A program made the position numbers and the translations under genes. This document shows, in pieces, positions 44,417 through 52,974 of a stretch of 64,000 nt of DNA (position 1 is the stretch's first letter; every line of letters begins with the position of its first letter). This DNA is from Alistipes sp. (GTDB lineage Bacteria > Bacteroidota > Bacteroidia > Bacteroidales > Rikenellaceae): contig JAHHQO010000002.1 in NCBI GenBank assembly GCA_020026335.1, forward strand, positions 124,001 to 188,000, in the 5' to 3' direction. The notes under the pieces are model-generated. The model searched no databases. It was not told the DNA's origin and saw only the letters and a list, made by a program, of their open reading frames with translations.

Positions 44417-44449
44417 AAAAAACGCACGGAATCGGTGTCCGTGCGTTTT
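44417..44449 (-). terminator. Bidirectional terminator near the rhodanese gene
   Basis: ACGCACGGA (44422-44430) pairs with TCCGTGCGT (44438-44446); outer AAAA/TTTT pairs give a usable T-run on both strands. It starts right after the rhodanese stop codon. The gap 44159-44454 otherwise holds a short palindrome (GCGAAATTTCGC, 44322-44333) only. Confidence 0.8.
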
Positions 44450-44454
44450 TGGAT

Positions 44455-44850
44455 TTATCGTTTGTTGTACTTCAGCCACTCTTTATAGCCGTTGTCCAAC
44501 TCTATGACTTCGTAGCCCATCTCGGAGAGTATCCGCCCCGCCCGCTTACTGCGGTTGCCACTTCGGCAATAGATGGCGACAACGGATTTTCGCGGGATTT
44601 TTTCCTCGACTTGGTTTTTGAAATCCGTCTCCATCACATCGATATTCAGCTTTGTGCCGGGAATGCAGCCTGCGGCAAACTCATCGCACGTGCGCACATC
44701 GACCACCACAACGGAGGAATCCTGCACCACCTGCATGAACTCCTTGACATCGACATGACGAACATGGGGTGACGCGGAAAGACCGCAGCCCACCGCTACA
44801 AAAGCCAACGCCGCACCGGCAAGGGTGACAAAAAAAATATTTATCTTCAT
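44455..44850 (-). CDS. Rhodanese-domain lipoprotein
   Basis: A 131-residue lipoprotein (lipobox FVAVGC, Cys22) with a single rhodanese domain: DVRTCDEFAAGCIPG and the active-site loop CRSGNRS with Cys95. It is likely a periplasmic sulfurtransferase or thiol-redox helper. The substrate is unknown. Confidence 0.92.
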   Translation of the reverse strand: MKINIFFVTLAGAALAFVAVGCGLSASPHVRHVDVKEFMQVVQDSSVVVVDVRTCDEFAAGCIPGTKLNIDVMETDFKNQVEEKIPRKSVVAIYCRSGNRSKRAGRILSEMGYEVIELDNGYKEWLKYNKR

Positions 44851-44972
44851 CTTGTTACGTATTATCTTTACAAATGTACGGAATTATTTTCAAAAAAGTC
44901 CTATTTCAGAGGCCATCAGCCCTCCTTCTCCGAAGGATATATTCCGTCACAAAAGCATCAACCATTCACTTC

Positions 44973-45608
44973 TTACTCCACAAACTTCACTTTTGACATG
45001 TCGCGCGGTTTGGCATCGGGAGCTTCATCGGGATAGCCGAGGGCAATGGCATAGAGCAGGTCGTGGGTGTCGGGCAGCTGAAGGCGCTCGAGCAGGTCGT
45101 GCGACTCCTCATCCGTCATCAGGCGCACCACCTGACCCAGGCAGCAGGTGCCGAGTCCCAGCGACCGCGCCGCCAAAATCATATTCTCGCCCAGCAGTCC
45201 GCAATCCACCTGCGAGAGGTCGTAGGTGCGGTCATAGGCGATGAAAATAAGGCAGGGCGCACCGTAGAAGGCGCGTGTCTTGCTTTTGGTGTCCTTACGG
45301 GCGGCATTGAAGCGAGCGTCAATATCTGCCAGAAATTCGGGGTTCTGCACCACACGCACCTGCCACGACTGTTTGTATCTGCCCGTCGGGGCATTGATAC
45401 CGCACGAGAGTATGGTTTGCAACTTCCCCTGCTCCACCGCCACGGGTTTGTATTTACGGATACTGCGGCGCGCCATGATGGTCTCGATAACGGCATTCTC
45501 CGCCTTTGCCGAAGCAGGTGTCGAGGGGTTCTCTCCGCCACACGATATTGCCAGCAGACCGATGCCCAGACCGAGCCACAGCATACCGCGTGGAATCAAA
45601 TTTTTCAT
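44973..45608 (-). CDS. Nitroreductase-family lipoprotein
   Basis: A 211-residue nitroreductase-fold protein with a signal peptide and lipobox (AISCGG, Cys23), starting at ATG 45608 (MKNLIPRG). FMN-binding elements are MARRSIRKYKPVAVEQGK and INAPTGRYKQSWQVRVV, and ENMILAARSLGLGTCCLG follows. Export of a nitroreductase is unusual but known among Bacteroidota. It has its own gap before the rhodanese gene. Confidence 0.88.
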   Translation of the reverse strand: MKNLIPRGMLWLGLGIGLLAISCGGENPSTPASAKAENAVIETIMARRSIRKYKPVAVEQGKLQTILSCGINAPTGRYKQSWQVRVVQNPEFLADIDARFNAARKDTKSKTRAFYGAPCLIFIAYDRTYDLSQVDCGLLGENMILAARSLGLGTCCLGQVVRLMTDEESHDLLERLQLPDTHDLLYAIALGYPDEAPDAKPRDMSKVKFVE

Positions 45609-45762
45609 AGTTTCAGTTTTTGGTTTCACAATAATGCGATATAAATTTATGACTTTTTTCTTCGCCTGCAAAAAATTTCACGGACGGCATTCTGTCGCTC
45701 GCGCGTTGGTGCGAGTAAAAAGCCAAGACACGGAAATCGGGGAAAATGAGAGCATAAACCCG

Positions 45763-45901
45763 CCGACGATATATAATTATTTAATTACATAGTTATATAT
45801 TTACATTATATAAATTCATGCACCCTCCCTCGCCCGCTATTGCACAACCCGAATAATATCAATACATTTGCTTTATATAATTATGTAACTATTTATCACC
45901 A
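45763..45901 (+). promoter_or_regulatory. Promoter/operator of the parA pair
   Basis: TTG (45840-45842) and TACATTTG (45863-45870), spaced 20 bp, form a good promoter 32 bp before parA. A 14-bp AT-rich site (AATTACATAGTTAT) lies at 45783-45796 and an inverted copy at 45877-45892, across the expected transcription start. The upstream gap is otherwise featureless. Confidence 0.7.
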
Positions 45902-46555
45902 ATGGAGAATAAAATCGTATTATTCAGCAACATAAAGGGCGGCGTGGGCAAGACCTCGTTGTGCGCGCTTTTCGCCACCTATCTCTCGGAGCAGGGCATT
46001 CCGGTCATCGCCCTCGATGCCGACCTGCAAGCCTCACTCTACCGCCACCGTCAGCGCGAAATCGATGTGGACAGCGATGCCCAAATTCCGTGGGGCGTGG
46101 AGTTGCTCAACACCTCCGACACCGAGGGGTTGCAGGCCACACTCTCGAAAATTAAGAGCGTGCCGGGTGTGGTGCTGATTGACTGCCCGGGTAACCTCAA
46201 CGACAAAAACCTTGCCATGCTCTACTCGGCAGCCGACATCGCGGTGATTCCCCTGTCGTTCGACCCCGACACGGTCGATGCCACGGGTATTTTCGTCAAG
46301 GCGATGAAGACCATATCGCAGGCGCGTCTGGTGTTCGTTCCCAACCGTATTTCGGTATCGGAGGGTAAGGCGGAGGAGTTGAGACAGCGTGCGCAGACCA
46401 CCGAGTTTTTGGGTCTTGTCGGCACGGTGACACCGCGCATCAAGCAGAGCGTGGTCATCAAACGCTACACCACCCTCTACCCCCTCGAGCGTACACAGAC
46501 CACAGCCATCGAGGGTGCATTCAACAAAATCATGAACGAAATGGAAATCCGATAA
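45902..46555 (+). CDS. ParA-family ATPase
   Basis: A 217-residue ParA/MinD-type ATPase with a deviant Walker A (SNIKGGVGKTS, residues 8-18), DADLQASL and LIDCPGNLND as Walker B. It resembles ParA-like proteins (TraA type) from Bacteroidota conjugative elements more than chromosomal Soj, and lacks an N-terminal HTH. The next gene begins three bases after its stop, so the two are translated as a pair. Confidence 0.92.
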   Translation: MENKIVLFSNIKGGVGKTSLCALFATYLSEQGIPVIALDADLQASLYRHRQREIDVDSDAQIPWGVELLNTSDTEGLQATLSKIKSVPGVVLIDCPGNLNDKNLAMLYSAADIAVIPLSFDPDTVDATGIFVKAMKTISQARLVFVPNRISVSEGKAEELRQRAQTTEFLGLVGTVTPRIKQSVVIKRYTTLYPLERTQTTAIEGAFNKIMNEMEIR

Positions 46556-46558
46556 GCC

Positions 46559-46936
46559 ATGGCCAACAAGAAAGAGAGACCCGCCATCGAGAACCCCTTG
46601 GCAGGACTGCGACTCGATGACATCGTAAGGGGCATCACCACCCCCACCCCAGAGCCTGTTGTCCCCGTAACAGAAGAACCTGCACAGCCCGCGACACGCG
46701 TTGCCAAAGAGCCGCGCAAACGAATGTCGGCAGCGCAGAAACGACTCGATGACAACCTCAACCGCTACACGGGCATCAGCGAGCAGGGCGTTGCCATCTG
46801 GTTGCCGCGCGAGGTGAAAAAGCGTCTGGATTTGATACGCGCCAATGCCGAGCGCAACATTCCGTTGCGCTCGCTGGCAGCCGCCATCATCATGACCTAT
46901 ATCGAAGAGAACGAGTCGGTTATCGAGGATTTGTAA
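46559..46936 (+). CDS. Small ParA partner (DUF3408/TraB-like)
   Basis: A 125-residue protein with a Pro-rich N-terminal linker (residues 30-55) and a helical C-terminal domain: GISEQGVAIWLPREVKKRLD, then IPLRSLAAAIIMTYIEEN, like a ribbon-helix-helix or DUF3408-type DNA-binding fold. It follows ParA by three bases. It is the likely DNA-binding partner for the AT-rich repeated sites around the pair. Assignment to DUF3408 is tentative. Confidence 0.65.
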   Translation: MANKKERPAIENPLAGLRLDDIVRGITTPTPEPVVPVTEEPAQPATRVAKEPRKRMSAAQKRLDDNLNRYTGISEQGVAIWLPREVKKRLDLIRANAERNIPLRSLAAAIIMTYIEENESVIEDL

Positions 46937-46965
46937 TCGAGCGGACACAGATAATAATTATATAA

Positions 46966-46997
46966 ATATATAATTACATAATTATTGGGTTATATAT
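46966..46997 (+). repeat. AT-rich 14-bp site, copy C
   Basis: AATTACATAATTAT lies at 46972-46985 inside an AT-rich tract that continues with TGGGTTATATAT. It is 36 bases after the partner-gene stop. It is identical in the 14-bp core to copy D and differs by one base from copy A and from the inverted copy B. Confidence 0.7.
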
Positions 46998-47185
46998 TAC
47001 GATGATAACAGAGCGGACTTCCGACGAGAAATCTGCTCTGTTTTTGATTCACAACTCCGCACCGCTTCGGCGACTCTTTTCACGCGCAAAAGCCCCGTAT
47101 TTTTTGCAAAGCTCAAATAATATGGATATTTTTGTTTGATATAAAATCAAACCACCCCACCCGACTCATCAAATTTTTCCCAAAT

Positions 47186-47905
47186 ATGATACACGATCTG
47201 ATACATCATCTCTACATTCATATTCTGAAACGCAGAAAACACAAGTCGCCCCAATGCTACATCAAATACCTCCGCAAGATAGGTGTAAGCATCGGCGAAA
47301 ACATAAGAATCGTAGCCCCCCAAACGCTGGACATCGACGACACACGCCCCTCGTTGGTGACCATTGGCGACAATGTGAGTTTCAACCGCAACTTCAGACT
47401 CTTCACCCACGATTTTGTCTCCGGCGTATTCCTTCGCAAATACAGCGATTTCATCAACTCATCGGGTCATGTGACCATCGGCAACAACGTGCGTTTCGGC
47501 ACCAACTGCACCGTACTCAAGGGAGTGAGCATCGGTGACAACTGCTTCATTGCCGCCAACTCAATGGTCTTGCGCGACATTCCTTCCAACAGCATCGCCG
47601 GAGGTTCGCCTGCCAAGGTGCTCTGCACGCTGGACGATTACTATGCCAAACGACAGGAACGATGCGAGGCGGAAGCCATAGAATTTGCACGAAGCATCGC
47701 CGAGCGTTTCCACCGCCGTCCCGTGGCCTCCGATTTCAAGGAGGAGTTTCCGCTCTTTGTCGACAGCTCGAATGTCGAGGAGTATCTTTCGCAAATTCCC
47801 ATCAAGAAACAGCTGGTCAGCGAAGAAATATACAGGACATGGCTCGCTCACCACAAAGCCAAATATTCCTCGTTGGATGATTTTCTCAAGGCGGCAGGTC
47901 TTTAA
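47186..47905 (+). CDS. Hexapeptide-repeat acyltransferase
   Basis: A 239-residue left-handed beta-helix transferase. The start is ATG 47186 (MIHDLIHHLYIHILKRR); the longer open frame begins with a TTG. Hexapeptide repeats such as VTIGDNVSF and VTIGNNVRFGTNCTVLKGVS then IGDNCFIAANSMVLRDIPSN form the active-site coil, and HDFVSG may hold the catalytic His. It probably acetylates a sugar of LPS, capsule or an antibiotic. It lies downstream of the ParA pair with no link in function. Confidence 0.88.
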   Translation: MIHDLIHHLYIHILKRRKHKSPQCYIKYLRKIGVSIGENIRIVAPQTLDIDDTRPSLVTIGDNVSFNRNFRLFTHDFVSGVFLRKYSDFINSSGHVTIGNNVRFGTNCTVLKGVSIGDNCFIAANSMVLRDIPSNSIAGGSPAKVLCTLDDYYAKRQERCEAEAIEFARSIAERFHRRPVASDFKEEFPLFVDSSNVEEYLSQIPIKKQLVSEEIYRTWLAHHKAKYSSLDDFLKAAGL

Positions 47906-47938
47906 CCCGCTGCCCGACTGAAGAAGATATTTCACAAT

Positions 47939-47977
47939 AACTGCCGACTCCGAATTGCACGGGTCGGCAGTTATTTT
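47939..47977 (+). terminator. Terminator of the acyltransferase gene
   Basis: AACTGCCGAC (47939-47948) pairs with GTCGGCAGTT (47963-47972), followed by ATTTTAT. A weak T-run, but in the right place. Confidence 0.65.
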
Positions 47978-48007
47978 ATGCAGTTCATCACACTATAAAC
48001 GGGCAAT

Positions 48008-48072
48008 ATATCAATACATTGTCGATATTAGAATATATAATTACATAATTATAGGTTTATATGGTTATAGAA
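48008..48072 (+). repeat. AT-rich site, copy D, with composite motif
   Basis: AATTACATAATTAT is at 48039-48052. Thirteen bases (ATATCAATACATT) at 48008-48020 also recur at 45856-45868, in the same order relative to the AT-rich site as before parA, so this is a partial copy of the parA operator region about 1 kb downstream of the pair. The 343-bp gap 47906-48248 holds nothing else recognisable. Confidence 0.65.
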
Positions 48073-48248
48073 TTATAGTTTGAGGGCGGAGTCGGGCGAA
48101 CGAAAGGGACAGGACGTTCCACTGCCGCAGTTTTCTCTCGCTCCACCACCGCCCTGCCATTCTCTCTCAACAAATATTTTCCCGACAGAAGACCGTATTT
48201 TCCAAAAAATTGCCTACTTTTACTCATTAAATTCAAGACCCAGAAATT

Positions 48249-49913
48249 ATGGTAAAGATTTTCTGTGTAAATACACAAACCAGCAAAACATTTCCCGAAG
48301 GAACGACTCTGATGGAGATGCTGCCCGAATTTGAGTTCGAACAGCCCTACCCCATTCTCTCCGCCAAGGTGAACAACGTCAGCCAAGGATTGAAATACCG
48401 CGCTTTCAACAGCCGCCAAGTCGAATTTTTGGATTACAGGTCCTACCTCGGACGCAGCGTCTATTGCAACTCGCTCTGCTTCCTGATGTGCAAGGCCACC
48501 GTGGACATCTTCCCCAAGGCCAAGGTGACCATCAGACGCCCCATCTCGAAGGGCTACTTCTGCACCATCGACAAGGGCGACGGCACCACCCTCACCGAGG
48601 AGGAGTTGGAGATGATACGCCGGCGCATGACCGAGATTGTGGAGCTGGATATGCCCTTCCGCCGCTGGGAGGTGAGATTGGACGAAGCCATCGAAATCTT
48701 CAAAAACCTCGGCTATGACGACAAGGTGAAACTCCTGCAAACCTCGAACGATGTATATGTCAATTACTACACCTTGGGTGACACCCCCGACTACTACTAC
48801 GATGTGTTGTTGTCGAGCACGGGTTACATGAAGGTGTGGAGTCTTTCCATGTACCGCGGAGGTCTGCTCCTGCGCGTTCCCGACCGTCACGCCCCCGAAC
48901 AGCTCGCCCCCTTCCACGAGCAGCCCAAGACCTTCGAGATTTTCTCGGAGAGCCTGCGCTGGAACAAAATCATGGGATTGGAGAATGTCGGCGATGTGAA
49001 TCTGGCATGTGCTCGCGGTGAGGCCTCCGACCTGATTAAGGTCGCCGAGGCGCTCCAGGAGAAGAAAATCGTACAAATAGCCGAGGAAATCAACCGCCGT
49101 GTACACCTCGAGACGCCCACACGCATCGTGCTGATTACGGGTCCGAGCAGCAGTGGCAAATCGACCTTCTGCAAGCGACTGAGCATACAGCTCAAGGCGT
49201 GCGGACTCCACCCCGTGTCGTTCTCCACCGATGACTACTTCGTCAATCGACTCGACACCCCCAAGTTGCCCGACGGCTCTTACGACTTCGACAACTTCGA
49301 CACCGTGGACCACGAATACCTCCAGAACGACATCATCCGACTGCTCAACGGCGAGACGGTGGAAGTTCCAGAGTACAACTTCACAACCGGTATCCGCGAG
49401 ATGAACGGCAAGCGTCTCAAATTGGAGGAGGGCATGGTGCTCCTCGTGGAGGGTATCCACGCGCTGAACCCCCGACTCACCGATCGCGTGCCCGACGAGT
49501 CGAAGTACAAGATTTTCATCAACACCATCACCAGCATCTCGCTCGACGACCACAACTGCATTCCCACCAGCGACAACCGTCTGCTGCGCCGCATCATGCG
49601 CGACTTCAACAAGGGTGCCTTCACCGCGCGCGAGTCCATCTCCAACTGGCCGAATGTACGCCGTGCCGAGGTGAAGTGGATATACTCGTTCCAGGAGAAT
49701 GCCGATGTGATGTTCAACTCGACCTATATTCTGGAGTTTGCCGTCCTGCGTGCCCACGCCGAGCATATTCTGATGACCATACCCAAGAATTGTCCCGAAT
49801 ACAGCGATGCCCACCGTCTGAAGAAGTTCCTCAGCTACTTCACCCCCGTGTCGGACAAGGATATTCCTGCCACATCGCTTATCCGAAGTTTCATCGGCGG
49901 AAGCAGTCTGTAA
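48249..49913 (+). CDS. Nucleoside kinase with TGS-like N terminus
   Basis: A 554-residue protein of the uridine-kinase-like nucleoside kinase family common in Bacteroidota. The N-terminal part (1-65) resembles a TGS domain (VKIFCVNTQTSKTFPEGTTL), a central part is like threonyl-tRNA-synthetase second domains (LTEEELEMIRRRMTEIVE), and the kinase domain starts at residue 298 with P-loop GPSSSGKST, followed by STDDYFVNR and the LLVEGIHALNPRL lid. It phosphorylates nucleosides, probably uridine/cytidine. Confidence 0.9.
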   Translation: MVKIFCVNTQTSKTFPEGTTLMEMLPEFEFEQPYPILSAKVNNVSQGLKYRAFNSRQVEFLDYRSYLGRSVYCNSLCFLMCKATVDIFPKAKVTIRRPISKGYFCTIDKGDGTTLTEEELEMIRRRMTEIVELDMPFRRWEVRLDEAIEIFKNLGYDDKVKLLQTSNDVYVNYYTLGDTPDYYYDVLLSSTGYMKVWSLSMYRGGLLLRVPDRHAPEQLAPFHEQPKTFEIFSESLRWNKIMGLENVGDVNLACARGEASDLIKVAEALQEKKIVQIAEEINRRVHLETPTRIVLITGPSSSGKSTFCKRLSIQLKACGLHPVSFSTDDYFVNRLDTPKLPDGSYDFDNFDTVDHEYLQNDIIRLLNGETVEVPEYNFTTGIREMNGKRLKLEEGMVLLVEGIHALNPRLTDRVPDESKYKIFINTITSISLDDHNCIPTSDNRLLRRIMRDFNKGAFTARESISNWPNVRRAEVKWIYSFQENADVMFNSTYILEFAVLRAHAEHILMTIPKNCPEYSDAHRLKKFLSYFTPVSDKDIPATSLIRSFIGGSSL

Positions 49914-49946
49914 AAAGCCGTCTTTCGGTCGAAATACCACAACAAC

Positions 49947-49985
49947 AAAAGCCGTGCCCCCCACTGGAGAGGACACGGCTTTTTT
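49947..49985 (+). terminator. Terminator of the nucleoside kinase gene
   Basis: AAAAGCCGTG (49947-49956) pairs with CACGGCTTTT (49974-49983), followed by more T. Confidence 0.88.
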
Positions 49986-50057
49986 ACGGGCTTTTGCGCC
50001 CCTGTTTCCCGCGATGGGGCATTCGCCCGGCTACGACATCATGCGAACGTCACAACG

Positions 50058-50095
50058 CAAAAAAAAGAGAGGGTCACCCAAGGGCAACCCTCTCT
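50058..50095 (-). terminator. Terminator of the porin gene
   Basis: AGAGAGGGT (50066-50074) pairs with ACCCTCTCT (50087-50095); the minus strand continues into a run of T (plus-strand A-run 50059-50066). It lies 34 bp past the porin stop. Confidence 0.88.
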
Positions 50096-50128
50096 CAACG
50101 AAACTAAAGTTCAAAATAAACAATCACA

Positions 50129-51472
50129 TTAGAACTGGAATACCAGACGACCCTGGAGTACGTGGAAGTTCTTGTCATAAACGTACTTGTCGCGGTCGAG
50201 GTGATTATAGGTGTAGCTTACCATGAACTGAGCGAACTTGTTGAAAGCGTAGTTCAGACCTACGGTTGCAGAGTGCATGTTACCACCACCGATACTCTTC
50301 GAAGTAGCGGGATAGTCGGCAATCACACCGTTGGGATAGTACTGGTCACGGGCTGCCGAGTAGTACTCACCGTCAACGAGGTCGTTCAAACCTGTGAAGC
50401 TGTAACGAGCGACAACCTCCAGCGACTTGCCATTGAGACCCTTCAACACACCGTCCTCATTGCTGTAACGGTAGTCACCACCGAAGATTTTGTAGCCTGC
50501 CTCGATGTAACCGCCCATGAAGTTGTTTGTGCCGAGAGGATTACCACCTCTCCAGCTCTCCAACGAACCCCAAGAGTCGATAGAACCCAAACCGTTGAAG
50601 AAGAGTGTCTCATCGTCACGGTCCTTGGTTACGGCCTTGTAGAGGTACTCACCACGAACGAAGAAGTCGGGAGTCTTGTACAGAGCCTCAACGCTGAAGT
50701 TGTAGATGTTGTCGGCCCAAGGCATGGTAGCCGAAACGAACTGGAACTTGTCGACATAAGTTTCCAAAGCTGTACCCATAGAGTGAGAAGTCTTCAATAC
50801 GTTGCCGCTGATGACCTCACCGGTAGAGATTTTGGCATAACGGAAGGTTGCACCTACATGCAAAGTATTCTGCTTGTCATTGATGGGACGATACAACCAA
50901 CGACCGCCGACAGAAACACCCTGGAAACCGGCAATCTGATCGTTGTACTTGTTCTCGGCGAAGATACCCTGATTGGCGAAGAACTTGTCGTTGTAGAACT
51001 TGTAGCTGATACCCAGCTCACGACCAATCGACAATGCGCTGACAGCACCGGGACGTGCGATGAAGTGCATGCTACCACGGCTGGTGTTATTGTTCATCGA
51101 TGCGGGGTTGTTGTAGTAACCAGCCTTGAAAGCGTGGAAACCACACTCGGTGGGCAGAGTGTACTGCAGGAAGATGTTCTTCTGCGAGAACTTGCCACCC
51201 GAGAAATCGAAGTCGGCATAGAAATACCAATCCTTATAAGACATCGAGGTACGGATACGTGCATCGGTGATGGCAGCACCCGACTTCACGGGAGTATAAT
51301 CTGAATGGTAGTAAGCAGCATCGGCCATGAAACGTGCGCCGACGGTGAACTTCACCTCTTCGCTCTTGTTCTCTACCTTGATAACGGGGTCACTGTCGAA
51401 ATCCTGTGCATGAACCGCAGTGGATGCAAGAGCCATGACCGCAAAAACGGGTAAGAAATAATATTTTTTCAT
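50129..51472 (-). CDS. OprP/OprO-type phosphate-selective porin
   Basis: A 447-residue outer-membrane porin with a signal peptide ending in VHAQ (residue 23), a barrel rich in aromatic strand ends and a terminal LVFQF. It shows FTVGARFMADAAYYHSDYTP, FYADFDFSGGKFSQKNIFLQ and a long run of barrel strands. It is last in the glp block; a phosphate or glycerophosphoryl channel fits both the family and the neighbours. Confidence 0.9.
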   Translation of the reverse strand: MKKYYFLPVFAVMALASTAVHAQDFDSDPVIKVENKSEEVKFTVGARFMADAAYYHSDYTPVKSGAAITDARIRTSMSYKDWYFYADFDFSGGKFSQKNIFLQYTLPTECGFHAFKAGYYNNPASMNNNTSRGSMHFIARPGAVSALSIGRELGISYKFYNDKFFANQGIFAENKYNDQIAGFQGVSVGGRWLYRPINDKQNTLHVGATFRYAKISTGEVISGNVLKTSHSMGTALETYVDKFQFVSATMPWADNIYNFSVEALYKTPDFFVRGEYLYKAVTKDRDDETLFFNGLGSIDSWGSLESWRGGNPLGTNNFMGGYIEAGYKIFGGDYRYSNEDGVLKGLNGKSLEVVARYSFTGLNDLVDGEYYSAARDQYYPNGVIADYPATSKSIGGGNMHSATVGLNYAFNKFAQFMVSYTYNHLDRDKYVYDKNFHVLQGRLVFQF

Positions 51473-51518
51473 ATCGGTATATTCAAGTTTAGTTTAGAAA
51501 ATTGAGTGAAACAATCTT

Positions 51519-52940
51519 TTAGTAACCCAGTGCCTCAAGAACCTCGACCGGCTCGCGAACTGTCTGTGCAGCATCCTTCGAGCGAAGACCGTTGTCGATG
51601 AAGTACTTCAAGGTCAACTCTGTACGGTTGGTGAAAGCGCCGTCGCCGTAGATGCCGTGGAGCAGGTCATCGAAGGGAACGGTGTTACCCCAGTTGTACA
51701 AACCGAAATATTTACCCATCTGTGCGTAAGAGTCAAACGAATAGGGGTGGTTGAGCATACCCGACTTCTTGATGAGGTAAGCCATCCAGGGAGCGTTCAA
51801 CTCGGGATAGTTGTTGGGAGCACCAGCGATGCAGGGACCGATGATGTGAGCCTTGTTGGCAAGAGCAAGGTTGATGAAGTCGGCGTAACCGGCGGGAGTC
51901 ACCTCCTTGAGGTCGGTAGCACCCTTACCTGCCCACAACAGGAAGCACATGGGCACCTTACCCTCGAACTTCTGTGCGGTACGACCCAGCGACTGGAGCG
52001 AGAAGGTCTGGAGAATTACCTTACCGTTGGTGTTACCTACGTTCACCTTACCATTTCTATAAAAAGCGGTATCCGATTCGGGCTTTGTGATGATGTTCCA
52101 GCCCAGACGATCCAACTCGGCATATACGCGCTCCTCGAAGTCAGAGGGGTTCAACCACGACTCCTTGAACTCGATGTAGATACCTGGGCGGTTACCTGTA
52201 TCGGCGGGGTCGTCCTCATACTCGAAAGTATAGGTCAGCGAGTGGTTGAACTTACCCACGCTGTTCTTATCGTCCCACTTACCGGTAATCTTGTAGATAC
52301 GCTTACCCTCGGCATCTCTCTTCAGACGCTTACCCTCGGCATACTTAATCTGGTCCTCGAGAGACGAAATGTAGAGCTGCTTGTTTACGAAGCCTTCACG
52401 AGCCTGCTCCATGCTCGACTCATTGAACCAAGAGCCGGCATCGAGTGCCAACAGCTCCTCGTACATATATGAGCTGGCGTTGTAGGGACGGAAGGTAGCC
52501 ACGTCACGCTTGTAGAGTTTCTCTGCCTCGGCAGGAGTACAGCCGTGGTCGATGTAGAACTGCTTACGGGTGTGAGGTACATACTCGCCATAAACATTCT
52601 CGATATCGGTGGTACGGCAAAGGTTGTCATCATGGTTTGCCAAAATAACACCGTCCTTCGAGCACTGGAGGTCAGACTCCAAATAGTCGGCACCCATCTC
52701 ACGAGCCCAGCGCCATGCTGCCTCGGTCTCCTCGGGAGCCCAGAATGTAGAGCCACGGTGAGCCATGACTGCAAAGGGAGGAACATAATCACGTACAGCC
52801 TGCATTTCAGGCGAGATGTGATTCACGGATACACGGGTGGCATCTTCGTTGATGTTCACGAAATCCTGATGCTCACAGCCGGTGAGCATCAACGCCGCCA
52901 CACTAATGGTTGCACCAAATTTGACAAGGTTCTTAATCAT
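51519..52940 (-). CDS. glpQ: Glycerophosphodiester phosphodiesterase lipoprotein
   Basis: A 473-residue lipoprotein (lipobox MLTGC, Cys22) of the GDPD family, which splits glycerophosphodiesters into glycerol-3-phosphate and an alcohol. Expected catalytic residues are visible: His61 in MAHRGS, Glu70 in APEETE, Glu88 and Asp90 in YLESDLQCSKDG, and His103 in ANHDDN. It is longer than E. coli GlpQ (about 360), with an insert of charged repeats near residues 190-250. It lies 34 bp after glpT. Confidence 0.93.
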   Translation of the reverse strand: MIKNLVKFGATISVAALMLTGCEHQDFVNINEDATRVSVNHISPEMQAVRDYVPPFAVMAHRGSTFWAPEETEAAWRWAREMGADYLESDLQCSKDGVILANHDDNLCRTTDIENVYGEYVPHTRKQFYIDHGCTPAEAEKLYKRDVATFRPYNASSYMYEELLALDAGSWFNESSMEQAREGFVNKQLYISSLEDQIKYAEGKRLKRDAEGKRIYKITGKWDDKNSVGKFNHSLTYTFEYEDDPADTGNRPGIYIEFKESWLNPSDFEERVYAELDRLGWNIITKPESDTAFYRNGKVNVGNTNGKVILQTFSLQSLGRTAQKFEGKVPMCFLLWAGKGATDLKEVTPAGYADFINLALANKAHIIGPCIAGAPNNYPELNAPWMAYLIKKSGMLNHPYSFDSYAQMGKYFGLYNWGNTVPFDDLLHGIYGDGAFTNRTELTLKYFIDNGLRSKDAAQTVREPVEVLEALGY

Positions 52941-52974
52941 AATTAAAAATTTAGGTTGAAAAAATTTGATTCAA

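Noticed and set aside
48057..49976. 639-codon minus-strand frame opposite the nucleoside kinase
   Set aside because: Shadow of the kinase gene; no recognisable motifs.
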